The notes beneath the pieces were generated by a model. The model ran no database searches. It was not told the origin of the DNA and saw nothing but the letters and a program-made list of their open reading frames with translations. The position numbers and the translations under genes were made by a program. From Rhizobium terricola (GTDB taxonomy: Bacteria > Pseudomonadota > Alphaproteobacteria > Rhizobiales > Rhizobiaceae), in NCBI RefSeq assembly GCF_012927355.1, contig NZ_JABBGK010000009.1:1-64000 (forward strand): DNA of 64,000 nt, read 5' to 3'. This document shows positions 15,397 through 23,693 of the stretch, one piece after another. Each line of letters starts with the position of its first letter. Position 1 is the stretch's first letter.

Positions 15397-16596
15397 ATGG
15401 ATCTCTGGTTCGGCCTCGATGCGCTGCCCCGCCTGACCGATGAACAGGCCGCCTCCTACGAGCAGGAGCGGTCTGCCTCGCGCAACCGCGCGCTCGCCCG
15501 CACGACGGTCGCGGTCGGTGCCTTCTACCTGCTGTACGGGCTCGTCGACATCCTGCTGCTCGGCGACATCGCCTGGCTTTCCCTTTCGCTCCGCTACGGC
15601 CTGATCCTGCCGCTGATGCTGGCGCTCGGCTGGTACCAGAGCGGCCAGCATCCGATCCGCCACAAGGAGATCGCCACGCTGGCGATGGCGATCGCCGGCA
15701 ATGTCGTCTGGTGCATCATTGTGGCGGCCAGCGACAATCCGGCGGCGCTCCACTATTACTATGCCGCGGCGGTGTTCCAGATGGTGGTGACGATCGCGGC
15801 CCGGCCGACCTACGGCCTCGCGCTTTCCGCAAGTCTCGTCACGGCCGTGATCAATTACGGCTTCATCGGCTTCGTCGAGGGCATGACGGCGGTGAATGTC
15901 GCCCATCACCTCGCGGTTTATCTGCCGACCGTGGTGCTCACGCTGGTCGCCAGCCACCAGCTCGAAGTCGAGCGGCAGCGGGCCTTCCTGCAGATGCACG
16001 AGAACGAGGCGCTGAAGCGCGAGCTGTCGCGGCAGAACGACGACCTGGCGCGGCTCTCCTCCACCGACCCGCTGACCCAGCTGCCGAACCGGCGCGGCAC
16101 CGAGGCCGAAATCGCCCGGCTGCGCCGGACGCTGAAGCCGCACGAACTGCAGAACTCGGCGGTGCTGATCGTCGACATCGACCACTTCAAGGCGTTCAAC
16201 GACAGCTATGGCCATGGCGCGGGCGACGGCTGTCTGCGCGAGGTCGCGCGTGCCATGCGCCGCGACCTGCCGGACACGGTGCACCTCGCCCGCCTCGGCG
16301 GCGAAGAATTTCTCGCGGTCATGCCGCTCACCGACCAGACGCGGGCCGGCATGTTCGCCGAGCGGGTGCGCCGGGCGGTCAGATCGCTGTCGATCGAGCA
16401 TGCCCATACCGGCGACCGCAATCGTCATGTCACGGTGAGCATCGGGGTCGCCTGCGGCTCGATCGCCAGCGACACGCTGCTTAACGAGCTGCTGGAGGCA
16501 GCGGACGAGGCGCTTTACGGGGTGAAGGGCGACGGCCGGAACGGCTGGCGGCTGGCACCGTCTCCCGGCGGATCACGTAGCATCGACGCCGCGTAA
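15397..16596 (+). CDS. Membrane-anchored diguanylate cyclase (GGDEF domain)
   Basis: The 399 residues comprise a region of about six membrane helices (roughly 35-190), a short coiled linker (ENEALKRELSRQNDDLARL) and a GGDEF domain. The latter includes TDPLTQLPNRRG, the metal/GTP-binding VDIDHFKAFND and an active GGEEF loop. The RxxD inhibitory site is missing (PDTV in that position). It should synthesise cyclic di-GMP without tight product inhibition. Its layout closely parallels the cyclase at 1987-3159, so the two may be paralogues. No adjoining gene suggests the signal. Confidence 0.92.
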   Translation: MDLWFGLDALPRLTDEQAASYEQERSASRNRALARTTVAVGAFYLLYGLVDILLLGDIAWLSLSLRYGLILPLMLALGWYQSGQHPIRHKEIATLAMAIAGNVVWCIIVAASDNPAALHYYYAAAVFQMVVTIAARPTYGLALSASLVTAVINYGFIGFVEGMTAVNVAHHLAVYLPTVVLTLVASHQLEVERQRAFLQMHENEALKRELSRQNDDLARLSSTDPLTQLPNRRGTEAEIARLRRTLKPHELQNSAVLIVDIDHFKAFNDSYGHGAGDGCLREVARAMRRDLPDTVHLARLGGEEFLAVMPLTDQTRAGMFAERVRRAVRSLSIEHAHTGDRNRHVTVSIGVACGSIASDTLLNELLEAADEALYGVKGDGRNGWRLAPSPGGSRSIDAA

Positions 16597-16624
16597 TCGC
16601 GCTCGGGGAGGATCGGCGGTGCGG

Positions 16625-16846
16625 CTATTCGGTGGTATCGGCCGGGGGCACGCGGCGCTGCGTCTTCTTGAGCAGAACGATGGTCTGTTCCGTCGCCGGG
16701 ACGGCTTCCTGGGCAGGCGGGATGCTGGCGGTGGTCATCTGGCGATCGACGTCGATCGCAGCGCTGGTGTTGTGATAGGCGCAATCGGCAAAGGCGGCAC
16801 CGGCCGAAAGGGCAAGCGCCAGAACCATCAGGGAAAGCGTTTTCAT
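16625..16846 (-). CDS. Small exported hypothetical protein
   Basis: A 73-residue precursor with a signal peptide (MKTLSLMVLALALSAGAAFA), leaving about 53 mature residues. The mature part has one cysteine (DCAYHNTSAA), no membrane helix and a Pro/Thr-rich C-terminus ending VPPADTTE. GGAGG lies before the ATG at 16846. Not recognised; short secreted proteins of this type are common in rhizobia. It converges with the cyclase gene, the stops being 28 bases apart. Confidence 0.65.
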   Translation of the reverse strand: MKTLSLMVLALALSAGAAFADCAYHNTSAAIDVDRQMTTASIPPAQEAVPATEQTIVLLKKTQRRVPPADTTE

Positions 16847-17087
16847 CGATCATTCCTCCGTTGACTTGGCCTGCATTGAATTGACCTCAAGAGGATAGCG
16901 CGTTTTTCCGAAGTTGCTAAATCACGATTTCGGGTAGGGGAGCCGCCCTGCGGCATCCCTTCGGCGGGACCGCCACCAGATCGGCGTCCCGCTCTCCGCC
17001 GGAGGACGTAGCCCGCTTACTCGACAGACGGGAAAAAGGGCGGGCGATGGATCAATCCGGCCCAATCGGCTATGGTCGTCCGTTCGA

Positions 17088-17130
17088 TGTCCCGGGGCAA
17101 GGGGCGGTCAAGGCCGCTTGCCCCGGGACA
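17088..17130 (+). promoter_or_regulatory. Leader hairpin before the GreA-like gene
   Basis: TGTCCCGGGGCAAG (17088-17101) pairs perfectly with CTTGCCCCGGGACA (17117-17130) across a 15-base loop. It ends 28 bases before the GreA-like start and just upstream of its ribosome site, without a T-run. That position suits a leader element affecting transcription or mRNA stability. Confidence 0.45.
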
Positions 17131-17158
17131 GGTAGCGCAGGCCGAGAGGAGTTGCCCA

Positions 17159-17641
17159 TTGAGTGTCGCCTTCGTCAAGGAAGAGAGTGCCGAAGCCGCT
17201 TCGGAAACCCTGCTGCCCGATCGTCCGATCTCGCCGCATCCGAACCTCGTCACCGAGACCGGGCTGAAGGCGCTCGAACGGCAGCTTGCAGAGGCGCGTG
17301 AGGCCTATGAGGCGGCGACGACCATCGAGGACGTCAACGAGCGGCGGCGCCAGTCGGCCGGACCGCTCCGCGACCTGCGCTATTTCTCCGAGCGCCTTCG
17401 CACCGCCCAGCCGATGCCCGCCCCGAGCACCACCGACACGGTGGCCTTCGGCAGCACGGTCACCTTTTCGCGCGACGACGGCCGGGTCCAGACCTATCGC
17501 ATCGTCGGCGAGGACGAGGCCGACCCGAAGGCCGGTTCGATCTCCTACGTCTCCCCCGTCGCCCGCCTGCTTTCCGGCAAGTCCGTCGGCGACGTGGTGA
17601 GCATGGGCGACCAGGAACTGGAGATCACCCGGATCGTCTAA
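17159..17641 (+). CDS. GreA/GreB-family transcription elongation factor-like protein
   Basis: The 160-residue protein has an N-terminal coiled-coil (ETGLKALERQLAEAREAYEA...LRDLRYFSERLRTAQ) and a C-terminal FKBP-like domain (VAFGSTVTF...TYRIVGEDEADPKAGSISYVSPVARLLSGKSVGDVV). GreA/GreB insert the coiled-coil tip into RNA polymerase to stimulate transcript cleavage. The coil-tip sequence differs from the canonical GreA tip, so it may be an accessory Gre-type regulator. The start is a TTG at 17159 with GAGGAG seven bases upstream. A strong hairpin lies in its leader. Confidence 0.88.
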   Translation: MSVAFVKEESAEAASETLLPDRPISPHPNLVTETGLKALERQLAEAREAYEAATTIEDVNERRRQSAGPLRDLRYFSERLRTAQPMPAPSTTDTVAFGSTVTFSRDDGRVQTYRIVGEDEADPKAGSISYVSPVARLLSGKSVGDVVSMGDQELEITRIV

Positions 17642-17670
17642 GGCGCCTGCGGGGTCGGATTGCCCCGCCG

Positions 17671-18576
17671 TCAGCCAGCCGAAAGATGCTCGGCATAACG
17701 CGAGGGCGGCAGTCCGGTGAAGCGGGTGAAGGCGGTGCTGAACGCGCTTGCGGAGCCGTAGCCGACCCGTGCGGCGATCTCCTCAATGCCGGTGTCGCGG
17801 GCGATGAGCAGGTTCTTGGCGAGCGCCATGCGCCATGACAGCAGATATTCCATCGGCGCCACGCCGATCGCCCGGCGGAACCGGTTGAAGAAGGCGGAGC
17901 GTGACAGGGCGGCGGCGCGGGCGAGTTCCTCCACCGTCCAGGACCGCGACGGCTCGCCGTGCAACCGCCGGATCGCGGCGGCAAGACGCTCGTCGGCCAG
18001 CCCGCGCAAAATGCCGGGGGGCGCCGTCTCGCCGGCGCCCGAGCGCAAGGCCTCGACGAGCAGCACCTCCAGCAGGCGCTCCACGATCATGTCGCGTCCC
18101 GGCCGGTCGGCCCGCGCCTCGTCGGTCACCAGCCGGACGATCGCCGAGAGCCGCGCATCGCCCTCGACATGGAGAAGCCGGGGCAGGAGCGACACCAGCA
18201 GCGCCGCGTCCGGCGATCCGAAGACGAAGTGTCCGACCAGCATCAAAACCTCTGCGGGGCCGTCGGGATTGCCGTGCCGCGTCTCGCCGGGAAGCTTTGT
18301 GACGGCAAGCGGATCGGCGCCCGTGACGTCCGCTTCGGCGAGGCTCGACATGGCAAAGGCCTGGGCCGCGGGGATCAGGACGAAGTCGCCGGCGCAAAGA
18401 GTGAACGCCGCATGACCTTCGGCCTCCAGCCGGGCTTTGCCATCGAGGACGACGCAATAGAACGGCCGGCCGCTCTCCTCACGCTCGACACGCCAGGCCC
18501 CTGCCCCGCTCACCACCTTGGAAAAGGGTGCCCCGGGCTGAAGCAATGTGACGATCTCGGCCAGTGGATCCCGCAA
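17671..18576 (-). CDS. AraC-family regulator with cupin sensor domain
   Basis: The 301-residue protein has a cupin_6-type N-terminal domain (about 1-190; YCVVLDGKARLEAEG, LCAGDFVLIPA) and a C-terminal pair of helix-turn-helix motifs (LARAAALSRSAFFNRF and IEEIAARVGYGSASAFSTAF), as in the 'AraC N-terminal / HTH_18' regulators that control adjacent oxidoreductases. It is divergent from the short-chain dehydrogenase gene with 98 bases between, and most likely controls it. An effector cannot be predicted. Confidence 0.93.
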   Translation of the reverse strand: MRDPLAEIVTLLQPGAPFSKVVSGAGAWRVEREESGRPFYCVVLDGKARLEAEGHAAFTLCAGDFVLIPAAQAFAMSSLAEADVTGADPLAVTKLPGETRHGNPDGPAEVLMLVGHFVFGSPDAALLVSLLPRLLHVEGDARLSAIVRLVTDEARADRPGRDMIVERLLEVLLVEALRSGAGETAPPGILRGLADERLAAAIRRLHGEPSRSWTVEELARAAALSRSAFFNRFRRAIGVAPMEYLLSWRMALAKNLLIARDTGIEEIAARVGYGSASAFSTAFTRFTGLPPSRYAEHLSAG

Positions 18577-18674
18577 TCGATACTCCTGATAACGAAACTT
18601 GGATTATGCATTATGTAAAATCTACATCCGTCTGTCTAGTTTCGAAAAAACCAAGACGGAAAAAGGAGACACCC

Positions 18675-19424
18675 ATGAAAACCGTTCTCATCACCGGCTG
18701 CTCGTCGGGCTTCGGGCTCGAGACCGCGAAGCTCTTCCTCGACAGGGGATGGCGCGTCGTCGCGACCATGCGGACGCCGCGACAGGATCTCCTGCCGCAG
18801 TCCACCAACCTGTCGATCATGGGGCTCGATATCCGCGACCCGGACAGCATTCGCGCCGTGGTCGATGCGAGCGGCCCGATCGACGTGCTGGTCAACAATG
18901 CCGGCATCGGCTGGCTGAACGCCGTCGAAGGCACGCCTCTGGCCATGGTGCGCGACCTCTTCGACACCAACACGATCGGCACCATCGCCATGACCCAGGC
19001 CGTGCTGCCGCAGTTCCGCGAGCGGCGGGCCGGCGTGATCGTCAATGTCACGTCCAGCGTGACGCTGAAGCCGCTCGCGCTTCTGTCCGCCTACACGGCA
19101 AGCAAGGCGGCGGTGAACGCGTTCACCGAGTCCGCGGCCCTGGAACTCGCGCCCTTCGACATCCGCGTGCGGCTCGTGCTGCCCGGCCGCGCGCCGGCGA
19201 CGCGGTTCGGCGAGACGGCACGCGCCCGGATGCAGGAACAGGGCGGCTTTCCGGAGGCCTATTCCGCTGTGGTTGCCGGCGTCTTTGCCGGATGGGAACA
19301 GCAGGCAGACGCGGAGATAACGACCGCCTCGGACGTTGCGGAAGCCGTGTGGCGCGCAGCCACCGATCCGTCGTCGCCGACGCGCCTTCCCGCTGGCGCC
19401 GACGCCTTGGCCCTGGCCGGCTGA
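18675..19424 (+). CDS. Short-chain dehydrogenase/reductase
   Basis: A classical SDR of 249 residues: nucleotide-binding TGCSSGFG near residue 8, NNAG at about 76, catalytic Ser in VTSSVT and YTASK (Tyr and Lys). The AAAAGGAGAC sequence places the start at 18675 (MKTVLITGC). The sequence is of the kind annotated as 'oxidoreductase, SDR family' next to AraC regulators; the substrate is unknown. Divergent from, and probably controlled by, the AraC-type gene. The 250-base stretch after it contains a repeat element and no gene. Confidence 0.92.
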   Translation: MKTVLITGCSSGFGLETAKLFLDRGWRVVATMRTPRQDLLPQSTNLSIMGLDIRDPDSIRAVVDASGPIDVLVNNAGIGWLNAVEGTPLAMVRDLFDTNTIGTIAMTQAVLPQFRERRAGVIVNVTSSVTLKPLALLSAYTASKAAVNAFTESAALELAPFDIRVRLVLPGRAPATRFGETARARMQEQGGFPEAYSAVVAGVFAGWEQQADAEITTASDVAEAVWRAATDPSSPTRLPAGADALALAG

Positions 19425-19465
19425 CGGAGATCCCGCAGGACAAGTCGTGGTCGCCGAACCGTCCA

Positions 19466-19660
19466 TCACCCCCACCCGCCGCTTTACGGCGACCTCCCCC
19501 CTCAAGGGGGAGGTGGGTGGCTGTCGCGTCCGCCGCCCGTTCCCCGAGACGGAGAAACATCCGCCACTTTGACCGGGACTCTGTGAGGCGGGGTTGGCTG
19601 TCGCCTCTGGCACCCTCCCCTCGAGGGGGAGGGTCGGACCGAAGGTCCGGGGTGGGGTGA
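19466..19660. repeat. Inverted-repeat element (family C)
   Basis: The left end TCACCCCCACCC and right end GGGGTGGGGTGA are imperfect inverted repeats. Next to them lie GACCTCCCCCCTCAAGGGGG and CACCCTCCCCTCGAGGGGGA. The element is about 195 bp and non-coding. It resembles family A in its CCCCCT-C(A/G)A-GGGGG core but has different tips. Confidence 0.6.
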
Positions 19661-19698
19661 GACGTGGTCCTGACATAAGACCCAATCCGGACAGGTGC

Positions 19699-19736
19699 GC
19701 GCGCGCCAGCGATGATGGCGCCCTGGACGGTCATCG
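19699..19736 (+). pseudogene. Duplicated 38-bp fragment of a MAPEG gene 3' end
   Basis: These 38 bases match 20181-20218, inside the MAPEG gene just downstream, at 36 positions, and in frame encode RAPAMMAPWTVI against RAPAMMATWTVI. Similarity stops on both sides. It is best read as the leftover of a second MAPEG copy lost by deletion, or a small local duplication. Confidence 0.5.
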
Positions 19737-19857
19737 CCGCCAGATCTTCCGCCAGCTCTCCCGCTTTCGCGGCAACGGCGCCGCCGGCCTTCACCGGATC
19801 GCCGGGATTGCGTAGCATCGGTCCCGAATCGATCCCGGCGAACCGAGGAAGGCGACG

Positions 19858-20250
19858 ATGATATTTCCTGCCCTGACCGCATTTTATGCCGGCCTGTTCG
19901 GCCTGCTGTTCATCCTGCTTTCCGTCTGGGTTTCGGCCGGCCGGGCGCAGTTCAGGGCGCATCACGGCGATGCCGGCGATGTCCGGCTGCAGCGCCGCAT
20001 CCGAATCCAGGCGAATTTTGCCGAATATGTGCCGATCGCGCTGATCCTGATCGGGCTCTGCGAGGCGGGCGGATCGGCGCCGTCGATGGTCCGCGCCCTT
20101 TTGATCGCGCTGCTCGTCGCCCGCCTCGTCCACCCGTTCGGCATGGTGGCGCCGGAAGGCTCGCTGCAGCAATATGCACTGCGCGCGCCGGCGATGATGG
20201 CGACCTGGACGGTCATCGTCGTCGCTTCGCTCATGGCGCTTTTCCACTGA
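19858..20250 (+). CDS. MAPEG-family membrane protein
   Basis: The 130-residue protein has four predicted membrane helices and the conserved region RRIRIQANFAEYVPIALILI of the MAPEG family (eicosanoid and glutathione metabolism relatives; the bacterial members are mostly uncharacterised). The R-x-x-x-N-x-x-E pattern in helix 2 corresponds to the glutathione-binding residues in the family. It stands alone; AGG-rich sequence before 19858 provides the ribosome site. Possible activity: glutathione S-transferase or isomerase at the inner membrane. A second MAPEG gene is at 57920-58294. Confidence 0.88.
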   Translation: MIFPALTAFYAGLFGLLFILLSVWVSAGRAQFRAHHGDAGDVRLQRRIRIQANFAEYVPIALILIGLCEAGGSAPSMVRALLIALLVARLVHPFGMVAPEGSLQQYALRAPAMMATWTVIVVASLMALFH

Positions 20251-20294
20251 GTTCAAACCCCAATCAGAACGCCATTCCCGCCTGCGTTTTGGCC

Positions 20295-20660
20295 CTAAGG
20301 TCGTGCTGAAGTCGCCTCCCCCGCCGCCTGCAGCATGAGCCCGAATTCGGCCATGGCGCGGATGACCTTTTCCATTTCGCGCCCGAGCGGGGTCAGCTCG
20401 TATTCGGTTTTCGGAGGCACGCAGGGATAAATGGTCTTCACCACCAAACCTTTCACCTGAAGCAGGGCCAGCCGGTCGGCGAGGATCTTCGGCGATATGC
20501 CGGCAAGGGCCCGCTGGAGTTCGGAATAGCGTTTCACACCTGACACCAGCTCGCGCACGATCAGGGTCGTCCATTTTCCCTCGAGCACCTCTGCCGCACG
20601 GCGGACGGGGCATTCCGCCTCGCAGGCCCCTTGCAGATATGTTTCCGATGCGAGGCCCAT
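20295..20660 (-). CDS. HxlR-family winged-helix regulator
   Basis: The protein has 121 residues from the ATG at 20660 (an ATG four codons upstream is possible). It shows the HxlR pattern: a cysteine in ECPVRRAAEVL, then the LEGKWTTLIVRELVSGVKRYSELQRAL helix-turn-helix and TPLGREMEKVIRAM dimer helix. Such regulators sense oxidants, electrophiles or aldehydes, often through the N-terminal cysteine. Two inverted repeats in the divergent intergenic region (20677-20687 and 20702-20716) are probable operators, so it likely controls the membrane-protein/methyltransferase pair opposite. Confidence 0.92.
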   Translation of the reverse strand: MGLASETYLQGACEAECPVRRAAEVLEGKWTTLIVRELVSGVKRYSELQRALAGISPKILADRLALLQVKGLVVKTIYPCVPPKTEYELTPLGREMEKVIRAMAEFGLMLQAAGEATSARP

Positions 20661-20676
20661 GGCGCTTTCCAATTTG

Positions 20677-20716
20677 ATAGTGACTATAAATAAAGTGCAT
20701 ACTTCACAAAATGAAG
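20677..20716. promoter_or_regulatory. Two inverted repeats in the HxlR divergent promoter region
   Basis: ATAGTGACTAT (20677-20687) is a perfect palindrome with one central base. CTTCA-N5-TGAAG (20702-20716) is a second perfect inverted repeat. Both are in the AT-rich stretch between the HxlR start (20660) and the divergent membrane-protein start (20773), the usual place for HxlR operators. Confidence 0.5.
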
Positions 20717-20772
20717 CAAGGTGCCTTATCTCCCAAGATCAGTGGATTTCACAGTATCGAAGGAGATATCGA

Positions 20773-21174
20773 ATGACTGCTCTCACCTGGGTCTGCCGCA
20801 TCGTCGGCCTCGTGCAGATCGCGCTCGGGGTTCTTTACATCGCCGTGCCGGGCGGGTTTCTTGCCTGGCAGGGGATTTCGGTCGCCTCGCCGGAAGTATT
20901 CTATCCGCTTGGCATGCTGGCTGCCCGGTTCCTCGTCTATGGTGTCGGAATGTTCGTCATTGCCGGCGATCCGCTGCGCCACCGGGCATGGCTCGACGGC
21001 ATGATCGCCATCCAGGGCATCGACTTCCTGGCCGGCCTCTTCTATTCGCTGACCGGCGTCATCGGGTTCGAGGTTTCCGCATTTCCGATGTTCAACGCGG
21101 TCGTCATCGCGGTCCTGCTGACGTGGCTGCGCCCGCGGGCAGTCTGGGAAGGCAATACACGTGCGGCCGGCTGA
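20773..21174 (+). CDS. Small four-helix membrane protein
   Basis: The 133-residue protein has four hydrophobic helices (around 5-30, 45-65, 77-100 and 105-122) and no catalytic motif I can name. AAGGAGATAT precedes the ATG at 20773. The next gene's start lies within its last codons, so they form an operon with the methyltransferase. It is divergent from the HxlR regulator and probably under its control. Function unknown; general layout is similar to DoxX/DUF4383-like proteins but I cannot confirm this. Confidence 0.75.
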   Translation: MTALTWVCRIVGLVQIALGVLYIAVPGGFLAWQGISVASPEVFYPLGMLAARFLVYGVGMFVIAGDPLRHRAWLDGMIAIQGIDFLAGLFYSLTGVIGFEVSAFPMFNAVVIAVLLTWLRPRAVWEGNTRAAG

Positions 21175-21841
21175 GATGTTCGAGCGACTGGCGGTCGGGG
21201 CGCTGATGGCGGCCAGTCCGCCGCGTCTGTTCGATTACATCGCGGGCCTGCACTGGCAGCGCAGCATGCTCGACGAGTGGACAGGCGGGTTTCCGTTCCG
21301 GCCGGGGGGATCCATACTCGACGTCGGATGCGGCCCGGGCGCGCTGTCGGCATCGCTCCAGGCCGCAGGTGCCAACGTCACGGGGCTCGACCGTTCCTCG
21401 CGCATGATCGCGCTGGCGCGGCGCAAATATTCCGGCGGCGGCGCAAGGTTCGCCGAAGGCGATGCGCTGGCCCTGCCCTTTGGCGAAGGCACGTTTCAGG
21501 CCGTCGTGGCCGCTTCGCTGGTCAATGTCGTGACAGGTCCGGAAGTCCTGATCGCCGAGATGACGCGGGTGACGGTGGTAGGCGGTTACGTTTCGGTCCT
21601 TTTTCCGGTTCTTGAGTTCGATACCGCCAAAGTCGATCGGATCGCCGATGAGCTGGTGGTCACAGGCTTTTCGCGGACGGTGCTCGGTTGCTGGCAGGCC
21701 TGGTCGCGCAAACTGTCGCCGGAAACGGTTTCCGGCCTGTTCGAGGATGCGGGTCTGTCCGAGATTTCGGTTCGGCCCCTGCTGTCCGGTGCAGCGGCCA
21801 GCGTCACCGGACGCAAGGTGACATCCATCGGCGGAACCTGA
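21161..21841 (+). CDS. Class I SAM-dependent methyltransferase
   Basis: A 226-residue methyltransferase. SAM-binding motif I is ILDVGCGPGALSASL (about residue 52), the acidic residue follows in VTGLDRSSRMI, and post-motif FAEGDALALPFGEGTFQAVVAASL is typical of the Methyltransf_11 group. It starts at a GTG (21161) with GAAGG eight bases upstream, overlapping the preceding gene; an ATG at 21176 is an alternative. The acceptor substrate is unknown; a small-molecule or lipid/quinone substrate is likely from the family. Co-transcribed with the membrane protein. Confidence 0.9.
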   Translation: MRPAEMFERLAVGALMAASPPRLFDYIAGLHWQRSMLDEWTGGFPFRPGGSILDVGCGPGALSASLQAAGANVTGLDRSSRMIALARRKYSGGGARFAEGDALALPFGEGTFQAVVAASLVNVVTGPEVLIAEMTRVTVVGGYVSVLFPVLEFDTAKVDRIADELVVTGFSRTVLGCWQAWSRKLSPETVSGLFEDAGLSEISVRPLLSGAAASVTGRKVTSIGGT

Positions 21842-21943
21842 TCGCGTGCTGTTGCCGCCCTCCCCGGACCGTCCCCGAACCTTCCCCTTGCCTAGAATCA
21901 GTGATACCGCTTTCAGCCGTCACCAAGGGTTCAAAAGACAAAC

Positions 21944-22531
21944 GTGTTCCGGGTTCCTCTGCTCATCGCGCTCACGCTCGCCATCGCGTTCGGCGGCGGC
22001 ATTCTGACGACGCTTTCGGCGCTCAACGCGTCTGCCGGCTTCGGTGCGATCCGCATCGGGGTGTGGAGCGCCTTTCCCGACGTGCAGACGGCCAATGCCG
22101 ATCCTTACGCCAAGTCGCACCGCGCCAAGGCCGGCCGGCTGCTCTACGGATCGGCGGAGGGCCTGACGTTTACCGCCGCCTCCGACGAGGCGGGCGAACA
22201 GCTGAACGGCACCTGCACCTATAAGATCTCCGGCAAGACGCCGACGGCGCGGCTCTGGACGCTCTATGCCGCCGACCCGGACGGCCGGCCGCTCGCGACA
22301 CGGGCCGAACTTCCCGCCGCACACAATTCGCAAGGCATCCTGCGCAACCGCGACGGCTCCTTCGCCATCACCGTCTCCCCGACCGCCAAGCCGATGAACT
22401 GGCTGGCGCTGCCCGATACCGGCGCGTTTTCGCTGGTGCTGACGCTGCTCGACACGCCGGCGGCCGGAAGTTCCGGGCTGATCGGGCTGGAAATGCCGAA
22501 GGTCGAGCGCCTGGGGTGCGGCAATGAATAG
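21944..22531 (+). CDS. DUF1214 domain protein, exported
   Basis: The 195-residue protein has a hydrophobic N-terminal segment (signal or anchor) and a beta-rich domain of the DUF1214 type, recognisable from DPYAKSHRAKAGRLLYG, LWTLYAADPDGRPL and NSQGILRNRDGSFAITVSP. The start is a GTG at 21944 without a strong ribosome site. It overlaps the next gene (DUF1254) by eight bases. DUF1254 and DUF1214 are usually two halves of one periplasmic protein; here they are separate but adjacent genes, as in other rhizobia. Biochemical role unknown. Confidence 0.88.
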   Translation: MFRVPLLIALTLAIAFGGGILTTLSALNASAGFGAIRIGVWSAFPDVQTANADPYAKSHRAKAGRLLYGSAEGLTFTAASDEAGEQLNGTCTYKISGKTPTARLWTLYAADPDGRPLATRAELPAAHNSQGILRNRDGSFAITVSPTAKPMNWLALPDTGAFSLVLTLLDTPAAGSSGLIGLEMPKVERLGCGNE

Positions 22532-23072
22532 GATCATGCATGCCGTCGTGACCGGCATCGTCGGCGCAGCGCTGCTTCACATCATCATCATCCTCTCCCT
22601 GCCGAACTTCACCGGCAAGGACGCCTTCACCAGGGTCAGGGCGATCGGCCCGTCGCACAGCTTCCACAGCCTCGGCGACGTGGCGAAGGACGACGGGCTC
22701 ACCAATGTCGACCCGTTCATCAAGACCGCGGTCTGCCATTTCGACATCGCCCGCCAGCCGCTCCGTCTCCTGGCGCGTGGCGGCCCGAGCTTCTGGTCGC
22801 TCGCCATCTATGACAAGGATTCCAACGAGGTCTTCAGCATGAACGACCGGACCTCTGTCGGCGGAAATCTCGACATGGTGTTGGCAACGCCGGTGCAGCT
22901 CTCGCAGATCCGCAAGGCACCGGGCGCGGCGCTGACCCAGTCGATCCTCGTCGAGCACAAGGGCACGACGGGCTATGTGGTGCTGCGCACCATGGCGCCG
23001 CAGCCGAGTTTCGAGGCTGAAGCCGCGAGCTTCCTCGAAGAGGCGGTCTGCACTCCCCTTTCCGGCCCATGA
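22524..23072 (+). CDS. DUF1254 domain protein, exported or membrane-anchored
   Basis: The 182-residue protein has one hydrophobic helix (residues 7-26) and a DUF1254-like domain including DPFIKTAVCHFDIARQPLRL and FWSLAIYDKDSNEVFSMND. The start lies inside the end of the DUF1214 gene, indicating coupled translation and probably a complex. Both are expected outside the cytoplasm. Function unknown. Confidence 0.86.
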   Translation: MNRIMHAVVTGIVGAALLHIIIILSLPNFTGKDAFTRVRAIGPSHSFHSLGDVAKDDGLTNVDPFIKTAVCHFDIARQPLRLLARGGPSFWSLAIYDKDSNEVFSMNDRTSVGGNLDMVLATPVQLSQIRKAPGAALTQSILVEHKGTTGYVVLRTMAPQPSFEAEAASFLEEAVCTPLSGP

Positions 23073-23091
23073 GGACGGGGCGGGTTTCCGA

Positions 23092-23286
23092 TCAATAGGC
23101 CAGCTGGTCGATGCCTTCGCCGGGACGCGGCAGGGCCTGCAGCAATCCCTCCGGCCGCATCGGCGCCGGCTCGAAGCGCTCGTAGCGTATGCCGGTGAAC
23201 AGCAATATCTGCGCCGCGCCGGACGCCTTGCGCGTCGACTTGCCGTTCAGCTCCAGCCGATCCTTGATCTTTATGATTTCCGCCAT
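23092..23286 (-). CDS. Small conserved hypothetical protein
   Basis: A 64-residue soluble protein (MAEIIKIKDRLEL start, then GAAQILLFTGIRYER). GGAG lies eight bases before the ATG at 23286. The size and the ILLFTGIRYER segment match a short conserved rhizobial protein that I have seen annotated only as hypothetical. It is divergent from the DUF2336 gene with about 400 bases between them, a gap that holds a CtrA-like box and no other gene. Confidence 0.75.
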   Translation of the reverse strand: MAEIIKIKDRLELNGKSTRKASGAAQILLFTGIRYERFEPAPMRPEGLLQALPRPGEGIDQLAY

Positions 23287-23562
23287 GCTCGTCTCCTTCA
23301 AAACAAAGAAATCGAGACGGATGAATGCCGTGATCTCACCCTGCCCTTCACGTGAAGGGCCAGCACATCCCCGGAGGCCGAACCGCCCCTGACTGAAGGG
23401 GACGAACACGGCGCGAGCGGAGCATCTGCGCCTTTCTCCTTGCGCATCACCGGAGGGGGGAGCCGTTCCTGCCCTCCTGGGGGCACGCAACTACGGTCGA
23501 GGCCAGGTCGCGCGAATCATGTTCCGGCGCCTTCGCCACCTTTCGATTTGGCCACAGCTTAG

Positions 23563-23577
23563 TTAACAGCTTGCTAA
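23563..23577. promoter_or_regulatory. CtrA-like box upstream of the DUF2336 gene
   Basis: TTAA-CAGCTTG-CTAA matches the CtrA consensus TTAA-N7-TTAA with one mismatch, in an AT-rich stretch about 120 bases before the DUF2336 start. CtrA is the cell-cycle regulator of this bacterial class. A single imperfect match is weak evidence. Confidence 0.3.
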
Positions 23578-23693
23578 CAAATAGCGTCTAATCTGTCCCA
23601 AATGGGTATTGCGTAAGCGTGGGTCTTGCCGTGAGCGATCAGTTTCGGGAACTGGAAAAGCCGTTAAGCGTGAGGAAGAGGGACGTTGTGCTG

